A stretch of 64,000 bases of DNA from Brenneria izadpanahii (GTDB taxonomy: Bacteria > Pseudomonadota > Gammaproteobacteria > Enterobacterales > Enterobacteriaceae): contig NZ_CP050854.1 in assembly GCF_017569925.1 (NCBI RefSeq), positions 1-64,000 of the forward strand, in the 5' to 3' direction. The notes below the pieces were generated by a model, which searched no databases, was not told where the DNA came from, and saw only the letters and a program-made list of their open reading frames with translations. Positions 1 to 12,350 of the stretch are shown one piece after another. How positions within the stretch are numbered: the stretch's first letter is position 1; each line of letters begins with the position of its first letter. Position numbers and translations under genes: made by a program.

Positions 1-1395
1 GTGTCACTTTCGCTTTGGCAGCAGTGTCTTGCCCGTTTGCAGGATGAGTTACCTGCCACAGAATTCAGTATGTGGATACGCCCATTGCAGGCAGAACTGA
101 GTGATAACACTCTGGCGCTCTACGCCCCTAATCGTTTCGTACTGGATTGGGTTCGTGATAAATATTTAAATAATATCAATGGGTTGCTAAACGATTTTTG
201 CGGAATGGATGCCCCGTTGCTGCGTTTTGAGGTGGGCAGCAAACCATTGGTTCAGACGATAAGCCAGCCGGTTAACCATCATAGCAATGGCAACGTTGCG
301 TCCGCGGTGCAGGTACGTTCAGCGCCGGTGCGCCCAAGCTGGGATAACTCGCCGGCGCAGGCGGAGCACACTTATCGCTCCAACGTAAATCCGAAACACA
401 CCTTTGATAACTTCGTTGAAGGTAAATCGAACCAACTGGCGCGCGCCGCCGCCCGTCAGGTGGCCGACAATCCGGGCGGCGCCTATAATCCCCTGTTCCT
501 GTACGGCGGAACCGGACTGGGGAAAACGCACTTATTACACGCGGTCGGCAACGGCATCATTGCCCGTAAAGCCAATGCGAAAGTGGTTTACATGCATTCT
601 GAGCGTTTTGTTCAGGATATGGTAAAAGCGTTGCAAAATAATGCGATTGAAGAATTCAAGCGCTATTACCGTTCAGTTGATGCATTACTGATTGACGATA
701 TTCAGTTTTTTGCCAATAAAGAGCGCTCCCAGGAAGAGTTTTTCCACACTTTCAATGCGCTGTTGGAAGGCAATCAGCAGATCATTCTGACGTCGGATCG
801 CTATCCGAAAGAGATCAACGGCGTGGAAGATCGTTTGAAATCGCGTTTCGGCTGGGGGCTGACGGTCGCCATTGAGCCGCCGGAGCTGGAAACGCGTGTG
901 GCTATCCTGATGAAAAAGGCCGACGAGAATGATATCCGTCTGCCGGGGGAAGTGGCTTTCTTTATCGCCAAGCGCCTGCGTTCCAACGTGCGTGAGCTGG
1001 AAGGCGCATTAAACCGGGTGATCGCCAATGCCAATTTTACCGGCCGTTCCATCACCATTGATTTTGTACGTGAGGCGCTGCGCGATCTGCTGGCATTGCA
1101 GGAAAAACTGGTTACTATCGATAATATCCAGAAGACGGTGGCGGAATACTATAAAATCAAAGTCGCCGATCTATTATCCAAACGTCGTTCCCGCTCGGTG
1201 GCTCGTCCGCGCCAGATGGCGATGGCGCTGGCCAAAGAGTTGACTAACCACAGTTTGCCGGAAATCGGCGATGCGTTTGGTGGGCGGGACCATACCACGG
1301 TGTTGCATGCCTGTCGTAAAATCGAACAGCTGCGTGAAGAAAGTCACGACATCAAAGAAGATTTTTCCAATTTAATCAGAACATTATCTTCATAA
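1..1395 (+). CDS. dnaA: Chromosomal replication initiator protein DnaA
   Basis: DnaA binds DnaA boxes at oriC, opens the duplex and loads DnaB helicase. The 464-residue protein is full length for an enterobacterium (E. coli has 467). Domain I is at the N-terminus ([14 protein letters not shown]). The AAA+ Walker A motif GGTGLGKT lies at residues 169-176 and Walker B LLIDDIQ at about 229-235. The domain IV DnaA-box signature [12 protein letters not shown] is at about 427-438. The GTG start is base 1 of the window, so its promoter is not visible; the numbering was presumably set to this gene. dnaN follows after 4 bases, as in the conserved dnaA-dnaN-recF-gyrB order. Confidence 0.99.
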   Translation: MSLSLWQQCLARLQDELPATEFSMWIRPLQAELSDNTLALYAPNRFVLDWVRDKYLNNINGLLNDFCGMDAPLLRFEVGSKPLVQTISQPVNHHSNGNVASAVQVRSAPVRPSWDNSPAQAEHTYRSNVNPKHTFDNFVEGKSNQLARAAARQVADNPGGAYNPLFLYGGTGLGKTHLLHAVGNGIIARKANAKVVYMHSERFVQDMVKALQNNAIEEFKRYYRSVDALLIDDIQFFANKERSQEEFFHTFNALLEGNQQIILTSDRYPKEINGVEDRLKSRFGWGLTVAIEPPELETRVAILMKKADENDIRLPGEVAFFIAKRLRSNVRELEGALNRVIANANFTGRSITIDFVREALRDLLALQEKLVTIDNIQKTVAEYYKIKVADLLSKRRSRSVARPRQMAMALAKELTNHSLPEIGDAFGGRDHTTVLHACRKIEQLREESHDIKEDFSNLIRTLSS

Positions 1396-1399
1396 TATT

Positions 1400-2500
1400 A
1401 TGAAATTCATTGTCGAACGCGAACATCTGTTAAAACCACTGCAACAGGTCAGTAGCCCGTTGGGCGGCCGACCTACATTACCTATTCTGGGCAACCTGCT
1501 ATTGCAGGTTACCGAAGGGGCGCTATCACTCACCGGCACCGATCTTGAAATGGAGATGGTCGCCAAGGTTGCGTTAACGCAGCCGCATGAACCTGGAGCC
1601 ACAACGGTCCCGGCCCGTAAACTGTTCGATATCTGCCGTGGTTTGCCGGATGGCGCGGAAATCACCATCATGCTGGATGGCGATCGTATGCTGGTGCGCT
1701 CCGGCCGCAGCCGTTTTTCGCTGTCGACCTTGCCCGCCGCTGATTTTCCCAATCTGGATGACTGGCAGAGCGACGTTGAATTCTCGCTGCCTCAGGCAAC
1801 GCTGAAGCGTTTGATTGAAGCCACGCAGTTTTCGATGGCGCATCAGGACGTTCGTTATTACCTCAACGGCATGCTGTTTGAAACCGAGGGCGAAGAGCTG
1901 CGTACGGTGGCGACCGACGGCCACCGCCTGGCGGTATGCGCTATGCCGGTGGGGCAGACGCTGCCGTCGCATTCGGTGATTGTGCCGCGTAAAGGCGTGA
2001 TGGAACTGGTGCGTTTGCTGGATGGCGGCGATACGCCGCTGCAGCTGCAAATCGGCAGTAACAATATCCGCGCTCACGTCGGCGATTTCATCTTTACCTC
2101 CAAGCTGGTTGACGGCCGTTTCCCGGATTATCGCCGCGTATTGCCGAAGAACCCGGACAAAACGCTGGAAGCCAGCTGTGATTTGCTTAAGCAGGCGTTT
2201 TCCCGCGCGGCCATTCTGTCGAATGAAAAATTCCGCGGCGTACGTTTACACCTCATTCAGAACCAGTTGAAAATCACCGCCAATAACCCGGAACAGGAAG
2301 AGGCGGAAGAAATTCTGGATGTGCAGTACGACGGCACCGAGATGGAGATCGGCTTCAACGTCAGTTATGTGCTGGACGTTCTGAATGCGCTAAAATGCGA
2401 GGATGTCCGCTTACTGCTGACTGACTCGGTTTCCAGCGTGCAGATCGAGGATAGCGTTAGCCGGGCCGCCGCCTATGTCGTTATGCCGATGCGTCTCTAG
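1400..2500 (+). CDS. dnaN: DNA polymerase III beta subunit (sliding clamp)
   Basis: The clamp is a ring-shaped dimer that tethers DNA polymerase III and other repair enzymes to DNA. The 366-residue product equals the E. coli length and begins MKFIVEREHLLKPLQQVSSPL. It ends YVVMPMRL, the conserved beta-clamp C-terminus. The start lies 4 bases after the dnaA stop, so the two are co-transcribed. The gap to recF is about 200 bases, much larger than in E. coli where the genes abut (see the spacer entry). Confidence 0.99.
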   Translation: MKFIVEREHLLKPLQQVSSPLGGRPTLPILGNLLLQVTEGALSLTGTDLEMEMVAKVALTQPHEPGATTVPARKLFDICRGLPDGAEITIMLDGDRMLVRSGRSRFSLSTLPAADFPNLDDWQSDVEFSLPQATLKRLIEATQFSMAHQDVRYYLNGMLFETEGEELRTVATDGHRLAVCAMPVGQTLPSHSVIVPRKGVMELVRLLDGGDTPLQLQIGSNNIRAHVGDFIFTSKLVDGRFPDYRRVLPKNPDKTLEASCDLLKQAFSRAAILSNEKFRGVRLHLIQNQLKITANNPEQEEAEEILDVQYDGTEMEIGFNVSYVLDVLNALKCEDVRLLLTDSVSSVQIEDSVSRAAAYVVMPMRL

Positions 2501-2701
2501 TCTATGTCGGGCGATTTTTTTTGCCGGTCGGGGATGGGGGCGCGTTCACCCACTCCGCCTATGTCGAGAGCGCTTCGGGCGTCCGTTGGCAACGCTCGTT
2601 GGGCCTGCCGTCCGTCCAAAATACGTTGTATTTGGGCGGCGCGCTGTCCGCATTCAGTCAGTCTGCGACAATAACGTCTTTAAATTACAAGAAATAGTCG
2701 C
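2501..2701. other. Unusually long dnaN-recF spacer containing a strong hairpin
   Basis: This 201-base spacer separates genes that are almost contiguous in E. coli. I see no convincing reading frame. Bases 2612-2639 form a strong stem: CCGTCCAAAATAC pairs with GTATTTGGGCGG around a 3-base loop, with one bulged A and one G-T wobble. No T-run follows the stem, so it looks more like a repeat-type or mRNA-processing hairpin than an intrinsic terminator. A separate T-tract (8 T) at about 2515-2522 follows the dnaN stop without an obvious stem. Confidence 0.6.
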
Positions 2702-3787
2702 ATGGCTCTGACTCGTCTTCTGATTAAAGATTTCCGCAATATTGAAGCGGCCGATTTGGCGCTGGCGCCCGGCTTTAATTTTTTGGTCGGCGCGAACGGC
2801 AGCGGTAAAACCAGCGTACTGGAAGCGATTTACACGCTGGGGCATGGGCGGGCGTTTCGCAGCGTGCAGGCGGCGCGCGTTATCCGTCACGAACAGCCGG
2901 AATTTGTTCTGCATGGCCGTATCGATGGTCTTGAACGCGAACGTTCGATCGGGCTGAGTAAGAACCGTCAGGGCGACGGTAAAGTGCGTATCGACGGCAG
3001 CGACGGCCATAAAGTGGCCGAATTGGCGCAGCTATTGCCGATTCAGTTGATCACTCCCGAAGGTTTCACTCTGCTGAACGGCGGGCCGAAATACCGTCGC
3101 GCCTTTCTCGACTGGGGCTGTTTTCACAACGAACCTGGTTTTTTCTCCGCCTGGAGCAATATGAAACGCCTGCTGCGCCAGCGTAATGCGGCGCTGCGGC
3201 AGGTGAGCCAGTATGGGCAGCTTCGGGCCTGGGATCAGGAGTTGGCGCCGCTGGCCGAACGTATCAGTGAATGGCGGGCGCAATACAGCACGGCGATTGT
3301 TGAAGATATTTCAATCACCTGTAGCCAATTTTTACCGGAATTTTCCCTCAGCTTCGCTTTCCAGCGCGGCTGGGATAAAGAAAGTGACTATGCCGAACTA
3401 CTGGAACGGCAGTTTGAACGCGACCGTATGTTGGGTTATACGGCGCTTGGGCCGCATAAAGCCGATTTCCGCATCCGCGCCAGCGGTGTGGCCGTCGAGG
3501 ATATGCTGTCTCGTGGTCAGCTAAAGCTGCTTATGTGCGCCTTAAGGCTGGCCCAGGGTGAGTTTCTCACCCGTCAGAACGGACTGCGCTGTCTGTATCT
3601 GATAGATGATTTTGCTTCCGAACTGGATAGTACCCGCCGCCGTTTGCTGGCTGAACGGTTAAAAGCCACCCATGCGCAGGTTTTTGTCAGCGCTATCGGC
3701 GCTGAGCAGATAGCCGACATGATGGGTGAAAATGGCAAGATGTTCCGCGTAGAACAGGGTAAAATAACGGTTCAATCACAGGACTAA
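2702..3787 (+). CDS. recF: DNA replication/repair protein RecF
   Basis: RecF is an SMC-like ATPase that, with RecO and RecR, loads RecA at single-strand gaps and helps restart stalled forks. The 361-residue protein has the family length and starts [19 protein letters not shown]. Walker A GANGSGKT is at residues 30-37. The ABC-type signature is in LSRGQLKLL, and Walker B with the D-loop is [12 protein letters not shown] near the C-terminus. It sits between dnaN and gyrB as expected, only 18 bases before the gyrB start. Confidence 0.98.
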   Translation: MALTRLLIKDFRNIEAADLALAPGFNFLVGANGSGKTSVLEAIYTLGHGRAFRSVQAARVIRHEQPEFVLHGRIDGLERERSIGLSKNRQGDGKVRIDGSDGHKVAELAQLLPIQLITPEGFTLLNGGPKYRRAFLDWGCFHNEPGFFSAWSNMKRLLRQRNAALRQVSQYGQLRAWDQELAPLAERISEWRAQYSTAIVEDISITCSQFLPEFSLSFAFQRGWDKESDYAELLERQFERDRMLGYTALGPHKADFRIRASGVAVEDMLSRGQLKLLMCALRLAQGEFLTRQNGLRCLYLIDDFASELDSTRRRLLAERLKATHAQVFVSAIGAEQIADMMGENGKMFRVEQGKITVQSQD

Positions 3788-6223
<2,436 letters not shown>

Positions 6224-6246
6224 TCGGGTAAATCGTCCGTTTTACC

Positions 6247-6282
6247 CCACCCTAACCCTCCCCTCGCAGCGGAGGGAATCAG
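6247..6282. repeat. C-rich intergenic palindrome downstream of gyrB
   Basis: The stretch CCCTAACCCTCCCCTCGC followed by AGCGGAGGGAA contains an inverted repeat (CCCTCC with GGAGGG around the CCTCGCAGC loop). Short C-rich elements beginning CCCTAACCCTCCCC are familiar as dispersed intergenic repeats in gammaproteobacteria. Only one clear copy is visible in this window, so the repeat assignment is an inference. Confidence 0.4.
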
Positions 6283-6310
6283 GCCGGCTCGCTTCTGAGC
6301 CGGCTTTTTT
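6283..6310 (+). terminator. Intrinsic terminator after gyrB
   Basis: A perfect 8-base-pair stem, GCCGGCTC (6283-6290) with GAGCCGGC (6297-6304), closes a GCTTCT loop. A run of six T follows at 6305-6310. It lies 60 bases beyond the gyrB stop. Confidence 0.85.
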
Positions 6311-6447
6311 ATGGCAGCCGTCCTGCGTCACTGCGTGGCGTTGAAAACGCTCCCTGCGTTTTTTATGGTCCGCCTGCATGGCGGCAATTCTACCGATCGT
6401 CGCAAGCGGCGTTTAAATCGCTGCCGGTATCGCGGCGTGAAGCCCTG

Positions 6448-7644
6448 CTATGCCGCTACCGCCCGTTGTCTGGCGCTGCGCAATTCCTGGCGCAGCGTGA
6501 TCAGCGCGGTGATCAGCATAAAAATAACCGCTGACCAGAAGATGGCCTGCGGATAGTTGTGATCCAGCAACCAGCCGAACAGCACCGGGCCAACGGCGCC
6601 GCCGATGTTGAAACCGGTGGAGACGATGCCGAAAACCCGCCCTTCGGCGCCGGCGGGCGAGGCCGCGCGCACCAGCATATCGCGCGAAGGCGCAATCATA
6701 CCGGATAGAAAGCCGGCGGCGGCCAGCAGAGGAACCAAAATGGCGACCGGCAGCGGATAGATGGCGACCAGCGTGATTAATCCCGCGGTTATTGCCAGCG
6801 CCGCCGTCGCCACCAGCCCGTGACGCCGGGTTTTATCCGCCAGCGCGCCGCCCGCCAATACGCCGAAGGCGCTGGAAAACAGGAAGGAGGTCAGCACGAT
6901 ATTCGCCTGCGATAACGGCAGCTCATAGCCGGTGACAAACGCGGTAACCGAAAAGTTCTGAATCGACGCCGTGCTCAGGTTTAACAGCAGGAATAACACT
7001 AACAGCGCCATGATGGGCAGCGTAAAAAGCGGGACGCGGCGGCGTTTGCCTGACGGCGCGTTCTCCTGCGAGGCCGTCTGAATCCGGGCCGGCTGGTCCC
7101 GGCCGGTTAATAGCAGCGGAACCGTCAGCAGTCCTATTGCTCCCGCCACGACAAATGCGCTGTTGGTGCCGGCGAAGGCGGCTACCGCCAGTAAGATCCC
7201 CGGCGCGATAGCGGTGCCGAAGAAGCCGGAGAACGTATGAATTGAAAAAGCCCGCCCCATGCGTTTTTCGTCGATTCCGCGCGACAATAACGCGTAATCC
7301 GCGGGATGATAGACCGCGTTCGCCACGCCCGCCAGCGCCATCGCCGCCACCAGCCAGAAGTAGCTGTCTGAAAAACTCAGGGAGAGAAAACACAGGCTGC
7401 CGAGCGTCAGGCCGGCGGTCAGGGTGCGCCGCGCGCCGATGCGATCGACGACGAAGCCTATCGGCGTTTGCACGCAGGCGGAGACGATGTTGAACACGCT
7501 GAGCGCGAAGCCCAGTTCGACGAAGCTGATATTACGCTGTTCAGAGAGCAATGGGATCAGCGCAGGCAGCACCATCATGTGGAAATGGCTCACCAGGTGA
7601 GCGGATGAAATCTGGGCCAGCAGGGGCAGCTTTATTCGTTTCAT
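6448..7644 (-). CDS. MFS transporter, likely drug/metabolite exporter
   Basis: A 398-residue major facilitator protein with about 12 hydrophobic segments. The motif-A-like loop between segments 2 and 3 is PIGFVVDRIGARRTLTAG. The N-terminus (AQISSAHLVSHFHMMVLPAL) and AVYHPADYALLSRG recall the fosmidomycin-resistance (Fsr) type of exporter, but the substrate cannot be read from sequence. The C-terminus is short and polar (RQELRSARQRAVAA). It is a single gene on the minus strand, divergent from the GFA gene with 241 bases between them. It is not part of the usual gyrB neighbourhood and so is probably an insertion. Confidence 0.85.
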   Translation of the reverse strand: MKRIKLPLLAQISSAHLVSHFHMMVLPALIPLLSEQRNISFVELGFALSVFNIVSACVQTPIGFVVDRIGARRTLTAGLTLGSLCFLSLSFSDSYFWLVAAMALAGVANAVYHPADYALLSRGIDEKRMGRAFSIHTFSGFFGTAIAPGILLAVAAFAGTNSAFVVAGAIGLLTVPLLLTGRDQPARIQTASQENAPSGKRRRVPLFTLPIMALLVLFLLLNLSTASIQNFSVTAFVTGYELPLSQANIVLTSFLFSSAFGVLAGGALADKTRRHGLVATAALAITAGLITLVAIYPLPVAILVPLLAAAGFLSGMIAPSRDMLVRAASPAGAEGRVFGIVSTGFNIGGAVGPVLFGWLLDHNYPQAIFWSAVIFMLITALITLRQELRSARQRAVAA

Positions 7645-7885
7645 TTTTTGTCGTCAGCAGGCGATAGTGGATTTATGCGTGAAAGACGATGCGGCACGCC
7701 GGCGTCGTTTCCTGAGGCAGTAAAGGCATAACATTACCATATTGCTCATATTATTAGCGTCCAATCTTTTATCGGCGGTGGAGATATTCTCTTCAGGCGA
7801 CGCCGATCACCCGCGAGATGCCTTTTGGCTTAGCGAGATACCTGCTAGGGTGGAGATATTCATCGATGGATAATGGAGGCGCGAC

Positions 7886-8251
7886 ATGGCGGGCAAAGAC
7901 TATCTGGGCGGCTGTCTGTGTGGACATATCCGCTTTAAGGCCGTAGGTAAGCCGGGCAATCCTCATGCCTGCTCTTGCACCTACTGTCAGCAGCATTCGG
8001 GGGCGCCTACGCTGTATTGGGTCGAGTTCCCGCAGGCATCCGTTGCGTGGATTGGCGAAGGCGGAGAACCCGCGCGTTATCGCTCGTCCGATTATTCCAG
8101 CCGTTCTTTCTGTCCGCGCTGCGGCAGTACGCTGGGCGCTATTGACGACGAGCCGACCGTTGCGTTGGTGATTGGCAGCTTCGATGAAAAAAATGCACCG
8201 GAACTGCGTCCGGTTTCCCACTCGTTTGCAGATAAATGCCCACGTTGGTGA
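7886..8251 (+). CDS. GFA family (CENP-V/glutathione-dependent formaldehyde-activating-like) zinc protein
   Basis: A 121-residue protein of the GFA/CENP-V fold. Members carry structural zinc; some bind S-hydroxymethyl-glutathione, but most have no known reaction. The cysteine set is clear: GGCLCGHIRF near residue 10, CSCTYCQQHSG near 33-43 and FCPRCGSTLG near 75-85. The start is supported by a good ribosome site (ATGGAGG, 7 bases upstream). It is monocistronic and convergent with the chemoreceptor gene, with a shared hairpin between. No formaldehyde dehydrogenase lies nearby, so the function is open. Confidence 0.85.
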   Translation: MAGKDYLGGCLCGHIRFKAVGKPGNPHACSCTYCQQHSGAPTLYWVEFPQASVAWIGEGGEPARYRSSDYSSRSFCPRCGSTLGAIDDEPTVALVIGSFDEKNAPELRPVSHSFADKCPRW

Positions 8252-8282
8252 TGATGCCGCAGGATTTTTCCCGAGCGCTGGA

Positions 8283-8313
8283 GACAACAAACCGGCGATG
8301 CCGGTCTGTTGTC
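8283..8313. terminator. Bidirectional hairpin between convergent genes
   Basis: GACAACAAACCGGC (8283-8296) pairs with GCCGGTCTGTTGTC (8300-8313) around a 3-base loop, with one mismatch. It sits between the GFA gene stop and the chemoreceptor stop, where a shared terminator is expected. No long T-run is present on either strand, so efficiency is uncertain. Confidence 0.6.
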
Positions 8314-8323
8314 TTATCGGCGA

Positions 8324-10309
8324 TTAGGAAAGTCTGAACACCTGCACCACCTGGGAGAGCCGTTTGGCCTGATCTTCCAGCGAAGCCGCGGCGGCGGACG
8401 CTTCCTGTACCAACGCGGCGTTCTGTTGCGTGACGCCATCCATTTCGTGCACCGCCTGCGTAACCTGACTGATGCCGCGCGATTGTTCGTCCGACGCCGA
8501 GACGATTTCATCCATAATATCTTTTACCGACGTCACCGCCGTCAGCATATCCTGCATGGTGGCGCCCGCGCTTTGCACCAGCTTGACGCCGTTGTCGACG
8601 CGGCCGGCTGATTCGGCGATCAGCGCGGTGATCTCTTTCACCGCATTGCCGCTGCGCTGGGCGAGATTGCGCACTTCATTGGCCACCACCGCAAAACCTC
8701 GCCCTTGTTCGCCCGCTCTGGCGGCTTCCACCGCCGCGTTCAGCGCCAGAATATTGGTCTGGAAGGCGATGCTGTTAATAATGCTGGTAATCTCGGCGAT
8801 CTTCTTAGAACTATCATCAATTTCCCCCATAATACCGACGACCTGACCAACAATCGCATCGCCTTGTTTGGCGATTTGCGCGGCGTTCTGCGCCAGGCGC
8901 GTGGCGTTATGGGCATTGTCCGCGTTCTGTTTCACGGTCGCGGTGATTTGTTCCATGCTGGCCGCGGTTTCTTCCAGCGCGGAGGCCTGCTGTTCGGTTC
9001 GGGAAGCCAGGTCCGTATTGCCTGCGGAAATTTCGCTGGCGCCGTGGCTGACTGATTCGCTGGTGGTGAGCAACTGCTCCGCGATATCCCTCAACTGCGT
9101 CTGCATGGTGCGCATCGCGTAAAAGATACTGCGCTTATCTTTGGCCTGCAGCGGAATGTCTTTGGTTAAATCGCCCTGCGCGACTGCCAGCGCGATATCG
9201 GCCGCCTCCGCAGGCTCCCCGCCAACGGTACGCAGTACCTTTCGGGTGAAAATGACGCCCACCACGCCGGAAACCACGATGATGCTCAGTATGGTCAGCA
9301 GTATGGCGATGTTGCGCTGTTTCATGCTTTCCGCCATCACGGCGTTGACGGGGATCGCCAGACCCAGCACCCAGGGCGTGCCGGTATTGCCGATGGCGAT
9401 AGGGGCGTTAATGCTGAATACTTCGGTATTCAGGGTGTCGCTAAAGCGCTCCTGTATACTGATTTTGCCATTCGCAACGCTTTCCAGCAGCGCCTGACTA
9501 TTCTCGGATCTCTGGCCGATGCGTTTCTGATCCGGATGCGCGATAAAGACGCCGGTATGAGAAAACATCTGCGCGTAAGCGCCTGGATAAGGACTGATGC
9601 TATTAACGAACTGTTGCAGGCTGGCTAGCGAGAAATCAGCGGTGACGGATCCATAAAACTTGCCGTTGACCATGATGGGAACGGCGAGCGAGGTAAGTAA
9701 CGTATCCACGCCGTTATAGCTATAGCTGTAGGGATCCAGAATGACCTCTTTTTGCAGTTGACGCGGCAGAAGATAGTAGTCGCCGCTGCCGGGCGTTTCA
9801 TAATCGGTCAGGTGGTGCAGCGCAATGTTGCCGGCGGGATCGCGATCGACGTAGCGGACAAAACGCCCGTTGGGATCTTGATCGGGCAGTTCGGCATATT
9901 GTTGATCTTTCCCGTCGAAAGCGTTGGGTTCCCAGGCCAGCGACATGGAAAGCAGGTCGGGATGATTTTTCAGCGTGTTTTTCAACATCGCTTCCGCGGT
10001 AAGGCGATCGGGATTACCCACTTCCTGTAATGTTTGTACGCTCTGAACCAGATCGCGCGCGGCAGATAATGCATTATTGAATTTATTCTGCACCAAAGAG
10101 ACATTTGAATACGTCATTTGGGCCAGAAATTTCTGGGCGATATACTTTTGCTGCTGGCTGGATTGCCAGAGCAGTAAACCGACGGTAATAATAAATCCTA
10201 ATGCGATTGCTGTGATGGTGCTAATTAATACCAGAGCCCGGGTGGAAAGTTTCTTTTTTTTAGAAGAAATTGACTGGGGTGAAGAATAGGAAACCAATTC
10301 ATTTGACAT
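8324..10309 (-). CDS. Methyl-accepting chemotaxis protein with periplasmic Cache sensor
   Basis: A 661-residue chemoreceptor. The first membrane segment is at about residues 27-50 ([20 protein letters not shown]). A ~270-residue periplasmic double-Cache domain follows, with [18 protein letters not shown] and [20 protein letters not shown]. The second membrane segment is at about 330-352, then a HAMP-like linker. The signalling hairpin contains the near-invariant tip [20 protein letters not shown] and the adaptation-region glutamine/glutamates [16 protein letters not shown]. The C-terminus (QVVQVFRLS) lacks the CheR-docking NWETF pentapeptide, so it likely depends on other receptors for methylation. 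The ligand is unknown; such Cache receptors often sense amino or organic acids. Confidence 0.93.
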   Translation of the reverse strand: MSNELVSYSSPQSISSKKKKLSTRALVLISTITAIALGFIITVGLLLWQSSQQQKYIAQKFLAQMTYSNVSLVQNKFNNALSAARDLVQSVQTLQEVGNPDRLTAEAMLKNTLKNHPDLLSMSLAWEPNAFDGKDQQYAELPDQDPNGRFVRYVDRDPAGNIALHHLTDYETPGSGDYYLLPRQLQKEVILDPYSYSYNGVDTLLTSLAVPIMVNGKFYGSVTADFSLASLQQFVNSISPYPGAYAQMFSHTGVFIAHPDQKRIGQRSENSQALLESVANGKISIQERFSDTLNTEVFSINAPIAIGNTGTPWVLGLAIPVNAVMAESMKQRNIAILLTILSIIVVSGVVGVIFTRKVLRTVGGEPAEAADIALAVAQGDLTKDIPLQAKDKRSIFYAMRTMQTQLRDIAEQLLTTSESVSHGASEISAGNTDLASRTEQQASALEETAASMEQITATVKQNADNAHNATRLAQNAAQIAKQGDAIVGQVVGIMGEIDDSSKKIAEITSIINSIAFQTNILALNAAVEAARAGEQGRGFAVVANEVRNLAQRSGNAVKEITALIAESAGRVDNGVKLVQSAGATMQDMLTAVTSVKDIMDEIVSASDEQSRGISQVTQAVHEMDGVTQQNAALVQEASAAAASLEDQAKRLSQVVQVFRLS

Positions 10310-10705
10310 TGGATCGTCCTCTTTTAATAACCAAAGTGTCTATGTAAGCGCAGCCGGCTATACTTATTTCACTGTCGGATTGCATGAAATATACCCAATA
10401 GATTTCGAGGCTTAGAAGACGGCGAATAATAATGCAGCCGACGCCCCTGCCGCTGGAAAGATGAAGGGTATTAATGTGATAAGGATCACTTTGAGTTTAT
10501 CGACTCAATTATTGTTTCTTTAGTGATTTTCAGTGATCTATTTATTTCGTTACTGCTACAGTTGGTTTTACGCGCCGCGCGTAAGACGTTTTATCGAAAT
10601 AAAAAAGAGAAGAATAATTAATATATTTCGCGGTTCGGATAATATCGTCGTACTTTAAAACATATTCGAAATGTCATTTTAAAAAAGAATGAGACGGGCC
10701 GAAAT
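10310..10705. other. Intergenic region: chemoreceptor promoter side and a repeat element
   Basis: 396 bases without a convincing gene. The right-hand part, before the repressor gene stop, is AT-rich. The chemoreceptor ribosome site (AGAGGACGATCC) is at the left edge on the minus strand. The middle holds the copy of a dispersed TATACCC-ended repeat listed separately. Confidence 0.5.
10390..10471 (-). repeat. Dispersed MITE-like repeat, copy 1
   Basis: Read on the minus strand, the element starts AATACCCTTCATCTTT and ends CTCGAAATCTATTGGGTATA. It therefore has short terminal inverted repeats (TATACCC/GGGTATA type). The 3' end matches copy 2 at 37790-37933 over CTCGAAATCTATTGGGTATA. The core is much shorter here (82 against 144 bases). 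It carries no reading frame. Confidence 0.6.
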
Positions 10706-11728
10706 TCAATCGGAGAACGCGGCCGGGCCTTTTCCTACCGATTCACGGATAATCAATTGGCCTTTAAATTCGGGTAACGACGCGACGGTTTCCCCCTCCA
10801 ATTTACACAACAGCCTTTCAAGAGCGCATTTTATCATTTCGGCGACCGGAACGTGCACGGTGGTCAAGGCCGGATGAAACCAGGAGGCCATAGGCAGGTC
10901 GTCGAAGCCCAGTAAAGAAACATCCTGCGGTATGGATATGCCCCGTTCGCGAAACGCCTTCGCCGCGCCAATAGCCATGTCATCGTTGCTGGCGACCAAC
11001 GCGCTGAAGGCAACGCCGCGCCGGAGCAGTATCTTCACGGCGTTATAACCGCTTTCGGACGTCCAGTTTCCAGGCGCCGCCAGCGCGGGGTTGAATTCGA
11101 TCCCCTGGGCCGCCAGAGCCTGACGATAACCCGCGAGACGGCTTTCTCCGGTCGGCGATTCCGCAGAGCCGCTGATAAAGGCGATATTCCGGTGCCCTTG
11201 CTCAATCAGGTAATTTACCGCGCTAAAACAGTGTTGTTGATGGTTGGCGCAGACGCTGTTTTCCTCATGATGTTTCAGCTTGCGGTTTACCACCATGATG
11301 GGCTGTTCATAACGATCGATAATGGTTTCCAGCGCGGCGATGGAGAGGAAGCGAGGGTAGATGACGATCGCGTCGCAGCGTAAATCCAGCAGGAACCGAA
11401 TCGCCTGTTCCTCCTCCTCCGCGCCGTGTTTGCCATCGGCCATGATCAACTGCCGCCCGTATTTCTCCGTCAAGGTGGCGGTTTGAAACAGCAGCTCGCT
11501 AAAGTAGGGGCCGTTATACAAGGTGTTGGTGACCACCAGACCAATGCTTTGGGATTTGCTGGTGGCAAGGTTGCGCGCCAGCAGGTTCGGCCGGTAGCCC
11601 GTTTCCTCTATCGCTTTGAACACCCGGTCTTTAGTGGTTTTGCTGACATAGCTGTTTCCCGTTAGTACGCGTGAGACCGTGGCTTTCGATACGCCCGCTT
11701 TTTTCGCCACATCGAGCATGGTTATCAT
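10706..11728 (-). CDS. ascG: LacI-family transcriptional repressor, AscG-like
   Basis: A 340-residue LacI/GalR repressor. The N-terminal helix-turn-helix reads MLDVAKKAGVSKATVSRVLT, with the hinge helix NLLARNLATSKSQ, followed by a periplasmic-binding-protein-like ligand domain. The sequence is strikingly close to E. coli AscG: GLVVTNTLYNGPYFSELLF and LLDLRCDAIVIYPRFLS align almost throughout. AscG represses the asc beta-glucoside genes and itself. It is divergent from a PTS operon, and a near-perfect AscG operator lies in the shared upstream region (11963-11976). In E. coli AscG partners AscF/AscB; here the partners are a three-protein PTS and a BglA-like enzyme. Confidence 0.9.
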   Translation of the reverse strand: MITMLDVAKKAGVSKATVSRVLTGNSYVSKTTKDRVFKAIEETGYRPNLLARNLATSKSQSIGLVVTNTLYNGPYFSELLFQTATLTEKYGRQLIMADGKHGAEEEEQAIRFLLDLRCDAIVIYPRFLSIAALETIIDRYEQPIMVVNRKLKHHEENSVCANHQQHCFSAVNYLIEQGHRNIAFISGSAESPTGESRLAGYRQALAAQGIEFNPALAAPGNWTSESGYNAVKILLRRGVAFSALVASNDDMAIGAAKAFRERGISIPQDVSLLGFDDLPMASWFHPALTTVHVPVAEMIKCALERLLCKLEGETVASLPEFKGQLIIRESVGKGPAAFSD

Positions 11729-11962
11729 TCTGTTTTCTCAACTTTCCCGTTATTACCCGACATCATTCACGTTGCTGGCGCGCTGGTTTCCGTTACCCGG
11801 TCTTATCCGGCGCGCTGCGAATTCGCCGCCGCCGTATGGCGCGCTATTCTGATTATTATAAGGAAATTAGACCATTTTTATCAGCTTTAAACCAGATGCC
11901 GCTAATTTTTATTCATGGGAAATTCTATTTATGATCGCGTTCAAAAAATGAGAAAAACAATA

Positions 11963-12000
11963 TGAAACCGGTTGCATATTATTTTTTATGTTGCTTGAAT
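11963..12000 (+). promoter_or_regulatory. AscG-type operator overlapping a predicted promoter
   Basis: TGAAACCGGTTGCA at 11963-11976 differs by one base from TGAAACCGGTTTCA, the palindromic AscG/LacI-family operator. It overlaps a candidate -35 box TTGCAT (11972-11977). A -10-like TTGAAT follows at 11995-12000 with a 17-base spacer. Bound repressor would block this promoter, which faces the PTS genes. The promoter boxes are a pattern match only; the operator match is strong. Confidence 0.75.
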
Positions 12001-12029
12001 AATAAAAAATACGGACGGTGAGGTGCATG

Positions 12030-12335
12030 ATGAATAAAATTCTACTCTGTTGCGCAGCGGGTATGTCCACCAGCATGCTGGTCCAACGCATGGAAAAAGT
12101 GGCGAAGGAGAAAGGCATCGATGTTGAAATAAAAGCCGTTGGTTTTGAAGAGTTTAATGAGGTTGTTTCGCAATATGACTGCTGTCTGCTCGGGCCGCAG
12201 ATTAAGTATAAGCTGGCGGAGTTTAAAGAAATAGCTGATGAAAAAAACAAGCCTATCGCCGTTATAAATACCATTGATTATGGAATGATGAATGGCGAGA
12301 AGGTTCTTAAGGACGCGTTGGCGATGATCCACTAA
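12030..12335 (+). CDS. PTS lactose/cellobiose-family enzyme IIB
   Basis: EIIB accepts phosphate from EIIA and passes it to the incoming beta-glucoside. The protein is about 101 residues. The phosphocysteine is in the N-terminal strand-loop ILLCCAAGMSTSMLV (Cys8 is the counterpart of Cys10 in E. coli ChbB). I chose ATG 12030 because GAGG at 12020-12023 lies 6 bases upstream; ATG 12027 and a GTG at 12018 are alternatives. It is the first gene of a IIB-IIC-IIA-glucosidase operon divergent from the AscG-like repressor. Confidence 0.92.
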   Translation: MNKILLCCAAGMSTSMLVQRMEKVAKEKGIDVEIKAVGFEEFNEVVSQYDCCLLGPQIKYKLAEFKEIADEKNKPIAVINTIDYGMMNGEKVLKDALAMIH

Positions 12336-12350
12336 TTATGGGAAATAATA

